Counted from the stretch's first letter, positions 17,722 through 27,391 are shown. The stretch: 64,000 bases of DNA from Nitrospira sp. (GCA_024331095.1 JANDJE010000010.1:1-64000), one strand, 5' to 3'. Notes: a model not told the origin generated them from the letters alone. Numbers and translations: made by a program.

Positions 17722-18825
17722 ATGAGTCGTCCCACGGTCCTTCTTGGTATGAGCGGCGGAGTGGACAGTTCGGTTGCCGCAGCCCTCCTCGTTCGTCAGG
17801 GCTACGCGGTGCAGGGAGTCACGCTCCAGGTCTGGGAACCGGAAGAAGCTGGTCAGCCTACTTCCAAAAAATGGCAAGAGCGCGGGTGTTGCAAAATCGG
17901 CATCGCCAAATATGTGGCCCAGCGGCTTGGCATTTCCTATGAGGTTGTCGACACCCGCGACGACTTTCGGGACAGCGTGATCGCGGATTTTGTCAGAGCG
18001 TATAAGGAAGGAATGACGCCGAATCCATGTGTGCGATGCAACGAACGAGTCAAAATTCGCCGACTCATTGAACTGGCGGATAGCCGAGGAATTGAATTCG
18101 TCGCGACCGGTCATTATGTCCGCCTTGCAAGGACCGATGCGGGGCTGACGCTCCAGCGGGCCGTTGATCTCAAAAAAGACCAGAGCTATTTCCTGTATCG
18201 TTTGAATCCTGCGTGGCTCTCGCGGCTTCTGTTTCCCATAGGAACCATGCAAAAGAGCGACGTCTGGAGAGAGGCCGAAGCCTTGGGGCTTCCGGCCGAT
18301 GAAATGAAGGAAAGCCAGGAAATCTGCTTTGTCAGCCAGGGCGACTATCGCGCGTTTCTTGAGCGGGAAGATCCCGCAATCCGCAACCCGGGGCAATTTC
18401 TCGATCAAGAAGGACGCTCCTTGGGAAGACACGATGGCATCGCCTTCTATACGCCGGGCCAACGGCGCGGGTTGGGTATTGCAACGGGCCGTCGGCTGTA
18501 TGTCCAACAGGTTCGTCCGGTCACGAATACGGTCATCCTCGGTCCGGAGGAATCGCTGTACAACGACGGGTGCGACGTCGAAGATCTCAACGTCTTCGAT
18601 CGTTCTCTGTCTCAGCGTGTTACGGACGTGCAGGTCAAGGTACGCTACGCGACGCCGGCCGTATCCGCCACGCTGTATCCACGCGCCGGCTCGTCCGCGC
18701 GTCTCCAATTTCTTGAACCGCAGAAAGCCTTGTGTCCTGGGCAGTCCGCGGTGTTTTATCGGGGAGACCACGTGCTGGGCGGCGGGATCATCAGCGGAAT
18801 CATCAGAATGGGCTCTGAACGTTGA
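17722..18825 (+). CDS. mnmA: tRNA-specific 2-thiouridylase MnmA
   Basis: ATP-dependent thiolation of the wobble U34 (s2U) of tRNA Lys, Glu and Gln. From ATG 17722 the product is 367 residues. It has the PP-loop VLLGMSGGVDSSVAAALL at residues about 6-23, the first catalytic-type cysteine in TPNPCVRCNERVK near residue 100, and the second in SQEICFVSQGDYRAFL near residue 200. The C-terminal barrel is present. An in-frame start 30 bases upstream exists, but homology begins at MSRPTVLLG. Together with mnmE and mnmG, the wobble-uridine pathway is well represented here. Confidence 0.95.
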   Translation: MSRPTVLLGMSGGVDSSVAAALLVRQGYAVQGVTLQVWEPEEAGQPTSKKWQERGCCKIGIAKYVAQRLGISYEVVDTRDDFRDSVIADFVRAYKEGMTPNPCVRCNERVKIRRLIELADSRGIEFVATGHYVRLARTDAGLTLQRAVDLKKDQSYFLYRLNPAWLSRLLFPIGTMQKSDVWREAEALGLPADEMKESQEICFVSQGDYRAFLEREDPAIRNPGQFLDQEGRSLGRHDGIAFYTPGQRRGLGIATGRRLYVQQVRPVTNTVILGPEESLYNDGCDVEDLNVFDRSLSQRVTDVQVKVRYATPAVSATLYPRAGSSARLQFLEPQKALCPGQSAVFYRGDHVLGGGIISGIIRMGSER

Positions 18826-18946
18826 GTCATCCAGCAAATCCCGCTTGTCGCTTTCCCCTTCCCTTGACTTCCCTCGCGACATTCAGCTAGCCTCTCCGCA
18901 GCACGGTCAAAAAAATTCTGCTCTTCTCGCCTCATCGAGGTCAGAT

Positions 18947-19219
18947 ATGTTCGGCTCTTTCGGATGGATGGAACTGCTCCTGATTCTGTTTATCGTGCTG
19001 ATCATTTTCGGCGCGGGCAAGCTCCCGCAGCTGGGCGAGGGATTAGGCAAAGCCATCAAGGGCTTCAAGAAGACCATGCACGAAGCGGATGCCATCGACG
19101 TCACACCGGGGGAACCTCCGCAGGCCCAGGCTGCATCATCCGCTCAAACGCACACGCAAGCGGCCAATGCTCCGCCGCCCGGTTCTCCAGGCCATCCCGA
19201 ACACATCAAACAAGGATAG
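18947..19219 (+). CDS. tatA: Sec-independent translocase protein TatA-type
   Basis: Component of the twin-arginine pore that exports folded proteins. The 90-residue protein has an N-terminal membrane helix (MFGSFGWMELLLILFIVLIIF), the FGAGKLPQLGEGLGKAIKGFKK hinge and amphipathic helix, and a disordered Ala/Gln/Pro-rich tail. A GAGG element lies several bases before ATG 18947. A second family member follows after 76 bases. NxrA in this window carries a twin-arginine signal and is a plausible client. Confidence 0.92.
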   Translation: MFGSFGWMELLLILFIVLIIFGAGKLPQLGEGLGKAIKGFKKTMHEADAIDVTPGEPPQAQAASSAQTHTQAANAPPPGSPGHPEHIKQG

Positions 19220-19295
19220 TGGCGTCCGTGTGAAAAAGTGGGAAGACGAAAGGAAGTTTTTCTGAATCACCGTGCGGTGTCAGTCGATGTGATGT

Positions 19296-19589
19296 ATGTT
19301 CGGCCTAGGAACCGGCGAGATTCTCATCATTCTGGTCATTGCCTTTCTCTTGTTCGGCCCCAAACAATTGCCCGAGGTCGGGCGTCAAGTCGGAAAGGCC
19401 GTCAAGGGACTGAAGGATGCAACGGAAGATCTCAGGAAGTCCGTCGAGCCGGAGTTAAATTTCCTTCAACAGGAAATGAAGATGGCGGAGCAGGACTTTC
19501 AGGCCACCCTCAAAGAAACGGAGGACGAGATCAGTGCTGCAGGTACTCAGACAGAGGATAAAACCTCCCCTCAGACACGCCAAACATAA
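19296..19589 (+). CDS. Second TatA/TatB-family protein
   Basis: A 97-residue member of the TatA/B family: MFGLGTGEILIILVIAFLLFGPKQLPEVGRQVGKAV gives one membrane helix, the FGPKQLPE hinge and an amphipathic helix, followed by a Glu-rich charged region (about residues 45-97). The FGPKQLPE form is also seen in TatA and TatB from other phyla, so assignment between A and B is open. Tandem placement after tatA suggests a hetero-assembly. No tatC is visible nearby. Confidence 0.88.
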   Translation: MFGLGTGEILIILVIAFLLFGPKQLPEVGRQVGKAVKGLKDATEDLRKSVEPELNFLQQEMKMAEQDFQATLKETEDEISAAGTQTEDKTSPQTRQT

Positions 19590-19646
19590 CATCGTGCATT
19601 TTCAATAACCGCGAGTCCCTCGACCAGTGCTCCACGCTTAGCAGAC

Positions 19647-21374
19647 ATGAAGATGGGCTCATCACTATTTGTCGGACTGCTCAACAATGCGCGGCTTCCC
19701 CAATCCATTCGACGAAGCATTCGATGGAAAAGGGGAACGCGAACGATTCTCAGATTCCTTATTCTTTTGATCGGTTCGCTGCTTTCTCTCAGCTCGACCG
19801 GCCATGCGGCATTTGAGATTCCGGAAGGAGAGCGTATTACCAATATTATTGTCATCGGACGTGGTATTCCTCTGAAAGAGCAATACGAACTCTTTGACCC
19901 GCACATCGGAAGGAACTTCGACATCAAGAACTTTTGGATTCGGGCGGACCTTCGGGTGCGGCCCGAATATCGAAATAATCTCTGTTTCGGCGGTGGGATC
20001 GGGGGGAATGGAGCAACAGCGGGAAGCTGTAATAGTCCGACCGGCCTCGCCAATCATCTTTCCGGCCATGCCAATGATTCCTACGTTCAGCAGATGACCC
20101 GGTTGGGTATCGGATACGATCTTTCTCCCGATGTCAATTTCTACTTGGAATTCATCGATTCCCGGACATGGGGGGGCAACCAAGATCCGATCACTCACAC
20201 GTGCGGTCCGGCGTTGGCCTCCGGCAGATCGTCCTGTTCGCTCGGAATTCGCGCCGGCTACATGCTCATCCGTAACTTCGCCGGAATTCCGGGCCTTGGC
20301 CTTAAGGCCGGAAGGCAATATCTCGTCTTTGGAGACCAGAGTTTGCTGGGCCACTTTGACTGGGCGAATACCGGTTTCTCCTTCGACGGAATTATGACCA
20401 ACTACAGCACCAAGTTCATGGATTCATCATTCGGCTGGTTCCGGCTGGCGGAGACTGATCTTCCTCAAGGGGCGCCGCTCGGCAGCGGAGGGCCGAATCT
20501 GCCTGGAACGGGCCAATCGCAAAACGCCCACGGAGATATCGACATGCTGGTGTTTTATAACCAAATCAAGGCGGTTCCGTGGACGCTCATCGAACCCTTC
20601 TACATCTACTATAAAAACAACCTCGGCGCGGACAACAGCAACGCACAAGGCCTCGGAACGCCAAAGCACGGGAACCAGACCCGCCATGTGATCGGCAATC
20701 GGATCGCCGTCAAGAAGGGCGGCTTCGACTTTTCCAACGAGATCGTCTATCAATTCGGGCAGATGGGAGACACCGGTCAGGCTGTCGAACCCTGTGGCCC
20801 TACCGGGACACAATACAAATGTCTCAGTATCAACGCCTGGGCCACCAGAAACTGGATCGGCTATACCTTCTATGAGTGGGCGTGGAAGCCGCGCTTCGCC
20901 CTCAATTTTGATTATGCCTCGGGTGACGGCCGCGCCAACTGCACCTTAAACGCCGCCTATGGAAGTTGCTCGACCGCCAACACTTTTGAAAATTTCTATC
21001 CCACTAACCACATTCACATGGGCTATATGGATGTCATGGGATGGAAAAACACGTTGACATGGTCGGCCAATTTCCAGGCTCGCCCGACCAGGGACGATCA
21101 CATCGAAATCTGGTACACCCACCTCAATCTTGCCAACGCCCGAGATAATTGGTATCGGGCCAGCCAGGGGGTCTATGTCTATTCCAAGGCGGACAATACC
21201 GCCAACCACATCGGAAGCGAGGTGGACTTTACCTGGACCCACATGTTCATGGACGGCAAACTCGCCTTTCAGACGTCCTTTGCGTACATGTTCACAGGCC
21301 CCTATATCCGAGAGAACTTGGGTACCACCAAAGACCAGACCTGGGCCTATGCGCAATTGTGGTTGAACTTCTAG
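19647..21374 (+). CDS. Outer-membrane beta-barrel porin, alginate-export type
   Basis: A 575-residue outer-membrane protein with a long basic N-region and a signal peptide (hydrophobic core RFLILLIGSLLSLSSTGHA, residues about 35-54). The mature part shows alternating aromatic strands typical of a beta-barrel, with FWIRADLRVRPEYRNN early and KDQTWAYAQLWLNF ending in Phe. The pattern resembles the alginate_export family, which in Nitrospira occurs as several paralogues of unknown substrate. Several Cys pairs occur in loops (residues about 112-131, CGPALASGRSSC). The substrate cannot be read from sequence. Confidence 0.8.
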   Translation: MKMGSSLFVGLLNNARLPQSIRRSIRWKRGTRTILRFLILLIGSLLSLSSTGHAAFEIPEGERITNIIVIGRGIPLKEQYELFDPHIGRNFDIKNFWIRADLRVRPEYRNNLCFGGGIGGNGATAGSCNSPTGLANHLSGHANDSYVQQMTRLGIGYDLSPDVNFYLEFIDSRTWGGNQDPITHTCGPALASGRSSCSLGIRAGYMLIRNFAGIPGLGLKAGRQYLVFGDQSLLGHFDWANTGFSFDGIMTNYSTKFMDSSFGWFRLAETDLPQGAPLGSGGPNLPGTGQSQNAHGDIDMLVFYNQIKAVPWTLIEPFYIYYKNNLGADNSNAQGLGTPKHGNQTRHVIGNRIAVKKGGFDFSNEIVYQFGQMGDTGQAVEPCGPTGTQYKCLSINAWATRNWIGYTFYEWAWKPRFALNFDYASGDGRANCTLNAAYGSCSTANTFENFYPTNHIHMGYMDVMGWKNTLTWSANFQARPTRDDHIEIWYTHLNLANARDNWYRASQGVYVYSKADNTANHIGSEVDFTWTHMFMDGKLAFQTSFAYMFTGPYIRENLGTTKDQTWAYAQLWLNF

Positions 21375-21459
21375 GGGATCAATTGAAAGGGCCTGCTTGT
21401 GCGAGCACGCGTCTTGTAACCGCGCTGTTCTTCGACGTTCCTAATCGAGCCGTCGGCTG

Positions 21460-22077
21460 TCAGGAAAACTTCCCGGCCGTCATGAATCGTTCCCGCAGCT
21501 CGTCATAGGTTCGGGTGACGGGAAATTGTGGAAACTCTTTCGGCAGGTGATCGGGAGGTCTGAAGAAGAACCCGGCGTCTGCTTCCTCCAGCATGGCCGT
21601 ATCGTTGTAGGAGTCTCCTGCGGCGATGATCCGAAAATTCAGCGTTTTGAAGGCTGCCACGGAATGCTTCTTTTGGTTCTGCATCCGCATGTGGTAGTTG
21701 ACGATGCGACCGGAGTCGTCCACTTCCAGTTGATTGCAAAACAAGGTGGGAAACCCCAACCGTCTCATCAACGGAAGCGCAAATTGATAAAACGTATCGG
21801 ACAGGATGATGACCTGGCATCGTTCGCGGAGCCATCCAAGAAACTCGGCGGCTCCTTCCAAGGGGCCCATAGCGGCAATGACCTCTTGAATGTCGCCCAG
21901 CTTGAGATGATGACGATCCAAAATCGCCAGACGTTGTTTCATGAGCTTGTCGTAATCCGGCATTTCGCGGGTCGTGATTTTCAAATCCTCGATACCGGTC
22001 TTCAACGCGACGTTGATCCAGATTTCAGGGACCAGCACTCCTTCCAGATCCAAACAGACCATCACGGGCTTGTTCAT
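21460..22077 (-). CDS. thrH: Phosphoserine phosphatase / homoserine phosphotransferase ThrH
   Basis: HAD-superfamily enzyme that in Pseudomonas dephosphorylates phosphoserine and can transfer the phosphate to homoserine. The 205-residue protein has the ThrH-type motif I VCLDLEGVLVPEIW at residues about 7-20, motif II VIILSDTFYQF near residue 90 and motif III AAGDSYNDTAMLEEAD near 152. Length matches ThrH (about 205). It is four bases from the next minus-strand gene. It may supply the SerB step of serine synthesis, which is inference. Confidence 0.9.
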   Translation of the reverse strand: MNKPVMVCLDLEGVLVPEIWINVALKTGIEDLKITTREMPDYDKLMKQRLAILDRHHLKLGDIQEVIAAMGPLEGAAEFLGWLRERCQVIILSDTFYQFALPLMRRLGFPTLFCNQLEVDDSGRIVNYHMRMQNQKKHSVAAFKTLNFRIIAAGDSYNDTAMLEEADAGFFFRPPDHLPKEFPQFPVTRTYDELRERFMTAGKFS

Positions 22078-22080
22078 CGG

Positions 22081-22950
22081 TCAGATTCTCCCATTCTTGT
22101 AACGAACTCCTGCTGAACTCCGCTTGTGCGAATTAGCCTGTCCTGAGGCGACTCGGTTGGTGCGCCGAGCCTGATCGAGAAACCGCCATATCTTGTCGAG
22201 GGCGGCCTCAAGCAGGGAGAATCCCTGCCACGTTCTTTGACTATCGGGTCGGTGGTGTTCGACCCAGTCTCTGATGATGGGGAGCGGGATCATTCGAGGC
22301 GGAGTACCGGTCAGGTCACCCCACAACAATCCCAAGACGGTACTGACGCGAATAGGAACCGGAAGGGCATCAATCGGGTTGTTGGCCATATCTTGACAAT
22401 AATCCGGCGGCGAAGTGACCAGCAGTTCCCGGCAGGCAGAGGGCCGTTCGTCGTAGATCGAACACACCTCGTCCTCAAGAAACGGGCATGGCATCCTCAG
22501 AGAATAATATGCCTCATTCAGAGGAGCCAGTTCGTCATCGTTCAGCGGTCGCTCGGATTCTCCCACGTCAAGAAGCCGCTGCCAGATGCCATGGGATAGA
22601 AGGAGAGATTTGGACTGTTCCAACCGCGCGGCAATACGAGCTTGTTGTTCAATGGGCAACAGGCGAATAAGATCCATCAATCGAAAGGCTTCCGGTGGAG
22701 AGAGCGGAACCAACATCCTGCAGCAGGCCGCGCATCCTTTGGTGCAGGAGCAACGCCGGCCCTCTTCGGAAGATCGAGTCACTTCCAACCGCTGCGCTTC
22801 TTCTCCCAATTGCCGTAAGAAAGGAGTGATGGCGGTGACGGGGACAAAGGCAGTGGGAACGTCCACCACTGTCGTCACATGGCCCGCCGCCGTCTGGATT
22901 GAGATCTCGTATTGTTCGGTTGGACGAGTAGTCGACACGACCTTTCTCAT
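22081..22950 (-). CDS. YkgJ-type cysteine-cluster protein
   Basis: A protein with the CxxxCxxCC-type zinc/iron-binding cysteine cluster. The motif CSCTKGCAACCRMLVPLSPPE lies near residue 75, and a second set CPFLEDEVCSIYDERPSACRELL near residue 150, as in the YkgJ/UPF0153 family of unknown function. From ATG 22950 it has 289 residues. The frame stays open to 23196, but that extension overlaps the divergent gene and looks non-coding. A proline/arginine-rich C-terminus follows. Metal binding is expected, the reaction is unknown. Confidence 0.78.
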   Translation of the reverse strand: MRKVVSTTRPTEQYEISIQTAAGHVTTVVDVPTAFVPVTAITPFLRQLGEEAQRLEVTRSSEEGRRCSCTKGCAACCRMLVPLSPPEAFRLMDLIRLLPIEQQARIAARLEQSKSLLLSHGIWQRLLDVGESERPLNDDELAPLNEAYYSLRMPCPFLEDEVCSIYDERPSACRELLVTSPPDYCQDMANNPIDALPVPIRVSTVLGLLWGDLTGTPPRMIPLPIIRDWVEHHRPDSQRTWQGFSLLEAALDKIWRFLDQARRTNRVASGQANSHKRSSAGVRYKNGRI

Positions 22951-23058
22951 GATTTGTGAGAGCCGTGACGATCTTAGAGAACGGACCGGCGGCCGGTCAA
23001 CTGGAGCGACCGGACTTTGCCCGCTTGCTCCATTCCGGGAGAAATCCGATAATGGGGC

Positions 23059-23442
23059 ATGGAAACGGCTCCGCCATTTTCGGGTCATGTCATCGGACTC
23101 CTGAAAGCCTATATGCAGGACCTGGTCGAACAGGCCGTGCAGGATGGGATTGCCACCGAGCAATTTGGATTCAGTCCCACACCCTACCGACCCCATGACG
23201 CCATTTCCGATCTACTTGCCCTGTTGGACGACCGTATCGAGTCCGAGGGAATCCAAGTCGGTCTGTCCGAAACCTTTCTCCACAGCATGTGGAGCTTGTG
23301 CGACGAGGTCGCTCCGCACGTGTATGAGCGAGTCTGGATGGAGGAAAACATCAACGGGGAGCAACAAGGGATCGGAAAGGCGAAAACCAGGGAAATGACG
23401 TATCGAGTCCTGATCGAGGTAATAGAAAGACGCTCCCGTTAG
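23059..23442 (+). CDS. Hypothetical protein, 127 residues
   Basis: I do not recognise this family. The product is soluble, acidic and helical (LLKAYMQDLVEQAVQDGIATEQ, DAISDLLALLDDRIESEGIQVG), with no signal peptide or membrane segment and one cysteine (WSLCDEVAPHVYERVW). Codon pattern is consistent with coding sequence. It is divergent from the cysteine-cluster gene, with about 108 bases between starts. Confidence 0.6.
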   Translation: METAPPFSGHVIGLLKAYMQDLVEQAVQDGIATEQFGFSPTPYRPHDAISDLLALLDDRIESEGIQVGLSETFLHSMWSLCDEVAPHVYERVWMEENINGEQQGIGKAKTREMTYRVLIEVIERRSR

Positions 23443-23538
23443 GAGCGGCATCTCCATGTTGGATGGAGAGGAAGCCTTCTTTTCCAGTGAGAAGTCGAAG
23501 TGCCGATAACACGGTCGAATGAGCGAGGGGATCAGGCC

Positions 23539-24012
23539 ATGGCCGTGCGATACTGGCTGATGAAATCGGAGCCCTCCGCCTTTTCCATAGATGACTTGCA
23601 GAACGCTCCCAAACAGACGACTTGTTGGGACGGCGTGCGGAACTATCAGGCGCGGAATTACATGCGGGAAATGGCCGTGGGCGATTTAGTGCTCTTCTAT
23701 CACAGCAACGACAACCCGCCGGCGGTGGTCGGAATCGCTCGTGTCGTGAAAACCGCCTATCCGGACCCCACGCAATTCGATAAGAAGGACAAACACTACG
23801 ATTCGGCCAGCCGTCCCTCCGATCCTCGATGGGACATGGTGGACATCCAGTATGTGAGGAAACTATCCCGTCCCCTTTCTTTGCATGAATTACGGAAAGA
23901 ACGGCCTCTTCGGAACATGCTCCTGCTCCAAAAAGGGTCGCGCCTCTCAGTGCAGCCGGTCAGCCGGCAAGAGTGGGAACACATCCTCTCACTGGAAAAG
24001 TCTGCCGAGTAG
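23539..24012 (+). CDS. EVE domain protein
   Basis: A 157-residue single-domain EVE (PUA-like) protein, a family proposed to bind modified bases in nucleic acids. From ATG 23539 (GAGGGG upstream) it starts AVRYWLMKSEPSAFSIDDL and continues with WDGVRNYQARNYMREM, FYHSNDNPPAVVGIARVV and a WDMVDIQYVRKLSRPLSL segment, all typical of the bacterial EVE group (thymocyte nuclear protein-like). An earlier in-frame start at 23500 adds 13 unconserved residues. Its biological role is not settled; a link to RNA modification or defence is only by family analogy. Confidence 0.9.
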   Translation: MAVRYWLMKSEPSAFSIDDLQNAPKQTTCWDGVRNYQARNYMREMAVGDLVLFYHSNDNPPAVVGIARVVKTAYPDPTQFDKKDKHYDSASRPSDPRWDMVDIQYVRKLSRPLSLHELRKERPLRNMLLLQKGSRLSVQPVSRQEWEHILSLEKSAE

Positions 24013-24043
24013 CCCGAGAGGAGCGAAGGAGAGACGTGCCGAC

Positions 24044-24322
24044 CTACGTACTGGCTTTGCCGTCGTCCATGTACCGATGCTGCCAATCCAGCCAGGCATG
24101 GCCCAGCTCATGGGCCAGGATGTATCGGCGACGGGTGACGGGGAGCCGTTTGCGGATATAAATGGTCTTTGATTCGTCATCCCAGATGCCGTCGGCGTTC
24201 TCATCGCGTCTGTCCATTTCCGCGTCCGACAGTTGTCTCACGGTAATCCGATACCCAAATGGCAACACGATTCGTGAGGGGATACGCAACAACCGCTTTC
24301 TTTCTTTGACAATTCCCGCCAT
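24044..24322 (-). CDS. Small HEXXH putative metallopeptidase (ImmA/IrrE-like)
   Basis: A 92-residue protein containing ILAHELGHAWLDWQH, an HEXXH zinc-protease signature near residue 73. Upstream, IRKRLPVTRRRYILAHE has the usual spacing of the short M78-like (ImmA/IrrE) domain. The ATG at 24322 directly follows a GGGAGG element; a TTG 21 bases earlier is possible. No helix-turn-helix partner is adjacent, so a role as an anti-repressor protease is not supported by context. The small size leaves the third zinc ligand uncertain. Confidence 0.62.
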   Translation of the reverse strand: MAGIVKERKRLLRIPSRIVLPFGYRITVRQLSDAEMDRRDENADGIWDDESKTIYIRKRLPVTRRRYILAHELGHAWLDWQHRYMDDGKAST

Positions 24323-24670
24323 GGCCTCCCTCGTTTGCCTCAATACACGATTTAGCCTATCATATGCACCCGTCCGAAATAACGAGCATTTTCATTATGT
24401 AATTCAACGTGTTGCGAGTCTCGATTTCGAGGGCGCGTGACAAAATGTGAGATTGCTGGCAGGCCCTTGTGCAGAGAAATACCTCCGCTGGAGAACAGGA
24501 CGCGGAAGGGGCACGAGGCTGATACCTGACAGAGGCGGCCAAGCAATTCTCAGAGCTGCTGGCCTGTGTGAGCGAAGAACTCCAAGCCGGTTGTTTGATC
24601 ATAATGAGAATTCGAGAAGGAACCGGCTGATTTCAAATCGATGCCTATCCTGATTCAGCAGGGGGATCAG
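24323..24670. other. Intergenic, no gene recognised
   Basis: Contains the leader of the small HEXXH gene and a long-loop inverted repeat AGCCGGTT (24585-24592) / AACCGGCT (24621-24628) near the 3' end of ybbP. Short open frames here have no recognisable features. Confidence 0.4.
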
Positions 24671-27340
24671 CTATTCATGGCGCAGGACGGACAAGGGAGG
24701 TTGGCCAAGAATTCGATAGGTGCTCAGAAAGCCGACCATCGTGGTCAGAGCCATGGTTGCGAAGAGGCTCCCGGCGAGGATCATTGGTTGGAGGCTCCAA
24801 CCGAGATCAAAGATCAGGGACAGAGCCGCCCACGACAAGACGCTTGCCAGCAGGATTCCTGACAGTCCCCCCAGGGCTCCTAACAGGGCGTACTCCAGGG
24901 CGAACGTTTGCGCGAGGATCCCGCGCGTCGCTCCCAAGGCTTTCAGAATCAAAGATTCATAAAGCCGCCGATAGCGTGTCGCAGCCAGCGCGGCAGCCAT
25001 CACGAGACTCCCGGACAGAACACAGAACAAGGCCACGGCCTGAATGGCAAGAGACAGCCGATCGACCACTTGAGCGAAACTGCCGAGAACGTCTCCGACG
25101 TTGATGGCCGTCACATTGGGAAACGAGGAGACGACTGCCTGTTGGAGCGCCACTTCTTCCGACGGAGGGACACGAACGGTGGCGACGTAGGTATGCGGCG
25201 CTCCGTCCAATGCGCCCGGGGAAAAAATCATGTAGAAGTTCGTCGAGAAGTTGCCCCATTCGACGTGTCGAATGCTGCGCACTTCTCCGCTGACGGGCAT
25301 GCCCTGGACGTCAAATTCCACGGAATCGCCTATTTCAAGGCCCAGTTGTTTCGCCGCGTCTTCCTCAAGCGAAATGAGGGGTGCGGTGAAGGCTTGACCG
25401 GGCTTCCACCATTCGCCGCGCACGATCGTGTTGTCCTTTGGAAGGTCTTGGAGGAAGGTCAACGCATACTCGCGCGACAGAAACCAGTTCTTTCGCGCCT
25501 CTTCCTTGCCCGCCGATTTCTCTTGCCGATCTTCTTGCTCGGACATTGCGTCAACCGTGATCGGAACGCCCTTCAAAGCGGAAATCCGGGCGCGCACCAA
25601 CGGCGTCAACTGTGGCGCATGATCGCCCGATCGAGCGCGCAGGAGGGCGACGAATTCTTCCGCCTGATCCGGCTGGATGTCGATAAAGAAAAAAGAAGGA
25701 GAATCGATCGGCCGACTCTCGTTCATCTGATCGAGCAGCGCCCGTTCAACGAGCGCCACCGTGGTCATCACCATGACGCCCATTCCGACGGCGATCGTGA
25801 TGCCGGTGACCTGATTGCCGGGACGTTTGATGTTGCCGACCGCCTGGCGCAAGGGGAGATACTGGGGGTGAGACCATTTCTTGAGGCTGAAGAGCGCGAG
25901 ACGGGCCGAAAGCGCCAACAGCAAGACCGCGACGGCAAACGAAAGAATGAAAAGAGCACCGATCTTCCAGGACCCGGCTTGCCATATGGATAATAACGTC
26001 AATCCGATCCCGATCCCCAAGAACGCAAGCAAGCTCGTCTTATCGAACGTTTTTCCAAACATCCGCCATCGAACCGTTGCCGGATGATCCAATGGGCGGA
26101 AGGGGTCGACGTCTCGTCGAAAAATCCACGCCGGCTTGACGTCGCGGATCGTCAGCAAGGGCCATAGGGTAAAAAGCAGCGAAGACAGGACGCCGAGCGC
26201 CAATCCTTTGAGAAAGGGAGCGGGAGAAAGGAACAGCCTGCTCTCGGAAAACCCCAATTGATCGAGAAGAGCCGAGCTTATCAGCGCGGTAAAAACCCAT
26301 GGCAATCCTTGGTAGAGAAACACGCCGATGAACAGCCCGACGGCGCTCCCCATCAGTCCAAGGCCCACGGCTTGCAGCACGTACGTTCCAATGATGGTCG
26401 AGGAATCCGCGCCGATTGTTTTGAGAATGGCGATCGTGGCGAGCTTTTCTCGGACAAAGGCATGAACGGAAGTCGCGACCCCCGCTCCCCCCACGAACAA
26501 AGCCGTCAATCCGATCAGACCCAAATAACGGGTCAGTTGATCCACGGACCGTTTCAATTGCGGTTGCGCGTCGCGATATCCCGTGACGCGCGCCGCGTCG
26601 GACGCCAGCCGCCCGCGTAATTCATACAACAGCGATTCGGCCGACAGAGAGTCGGGAAGCTTGAGCACGTAGCGCTCGCGGATCCGACTTCCCACTTTGA
26701 TCAGCTCGGCCTCGTGGAGTCCCTCTTGAGACATGAACACGCGGGGGCCGAGACTGAACATGTTCGCCACGCGATCCGGTTCCGTCCTGACGACGCCGGT
26801 AATGACAAATCGTCCTCGACCGATCTTGAGTCGATCGCCTACGGCAAGTCCCATTCTGATTAGCAGAGACTCCTCAACCACCACTCCGAAGCAAGGATGA
26901 TCGGGGCATGCGCGAGCTTGGGGGCGAAGAAGGCTCCCCAACTTCTCGTCAGGTTCCAGACGAAGCGAGCCATAGAGGGGGTATTGCGGTTCGACGGCCT
27001 TGAGCTCGATGATTTGCGTCGGTCGCCCTGCCGTCGGGAAGGAAGCGTTCGCCGCCATGGCGACGAGCTCGCTGATGTGCGTCACAATCACGCCGCGATC
27101 GTGAAGCGAATCCAAAACCGCCCGACCCCCCGCGCTGATCTGCCTGGTCAACCGGATTTCGAGGTCGCCCCCCAGAAGGCCGCGCGCCTCTTTGGTGACC
27201 GCCAGCTCAACTTGGGTTCCAAAAAGAGAAACGCCCGTCAAGGCTCCCACGCCGACGGCGATACAGATCAAGAAATACAGAAAGTGTCTCCAGGCCGCGC
27301 GTGTTTCGCGCCACGCCATCTTCAGGGCGAAGAGAGTCAT
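24671..27340 (-). CDS. ybbP: ABC transporter permease, FtsX-like (YbbP type)
   Basis: Large permease of the MacB/FtsX family, 889 residues. The N-terminus (KMAWRETRAAWRHFLYFLICIAVGVGAL) is the first membrane segment, followed by a long periplasmic domain (about 45-260). An FtsX core of three or more helices covers about 265-420, a second cluster about 455-545, a second extracytoplasmic domain about 550-760, and the last FtsX core ends the protein. This double arrangement is typical of YbbP, thought to act with YbbA in extracting or exporting lipid-like or lipoprotein cargo. The ATPase gene ends 51 bases upstream in the same direction. Confidence 0.88.
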   Translation of the reverse strand: MTLFALKMAWRETRAAWRHFLYFLICIAVGVGALTGVSLFGTQVELAVTKEARGLLGGDLEIRLTRQISAGGRAVLDSLHDRGVIVTHISELVAMAANASFPTAGRPTQIIELKAVEPQYPLYGSLRLEPDEKLGSLLRPQARACPDHPCFGVVVEESLLIRMGLAVGDRLKIGRGRFVITGVVRTEPDRVANMFSLGPRVFMSQEGLHEAELIKVGSRIRERYVLKLPDSLSAESLLYELRGRLASDAARVTGYRDAQPQLKRSVDQLTRYLGLIGLTALFVGGAGVATSVHAFVREKLATIAILKTIGADSSTIIGTYVLQAVGLGLMGSAVGLFIGVFLYQGLPWVFTALISSALLDQLGFSESRLFLSPAPFLKGLALGVLSSLLFTLWPLLTIRDVKPAWIFRRDVDPFRPLDHPATVRWRMFGKTFDKTSLLAFLGIGIGLTLLSIWQAGSWKIGALFILSFAVAVLLLALSARLALFSLKKWSHPQYLPLRQAVGNIKRPGNQVTGITIAVGMGVMVMTTVALVERALLDQMNESRPIDSPSFFFIDIQPDQAEEFVALLRARSGDHAPQLTPLVRARISALKGVPITVDAMSEQEDRQEKSAGKEEARKNWFLSREYALTFLQDLPKDNTIVRGEWWKPGQAFTAPLISLEEDAAKQLGLEIGDSVEFDVQGMPVSGEVRSIRHVEWGNFSTNFYMIFSPGALDGAPHTYVATVRVPPSEEVALQQAVVSSFPNVTAINVGDVLGSFAQVVDRLSLAIQAVALFCVLSGSLVMAAALAATRYRRLYESLILKALGATRGILAQTFALEYALLGALGGLSGILLASVLSWAALSLIFDLGWSLQPMILAGSLFATMALTTMVGFLSTYRILGQPPLSVLRHE

Positions 27341-27391
27341 CGTAATGATCCGCTCACGGTACCGGCGGGTATGCGGGGAGGAGGCGAAGTC

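Noticed and set aside
22951..23196. N-terminal extension of the cysteine-cluster gene
   Set aside because: It overlaps the start of the divergent gene at 23059 and is low in coding character.
24447..24653. 68-codon frame between the HEXXH gene and ybbP
   Set aside because: Arg-rich, no ribosome-binding site or motif; appears spurious.
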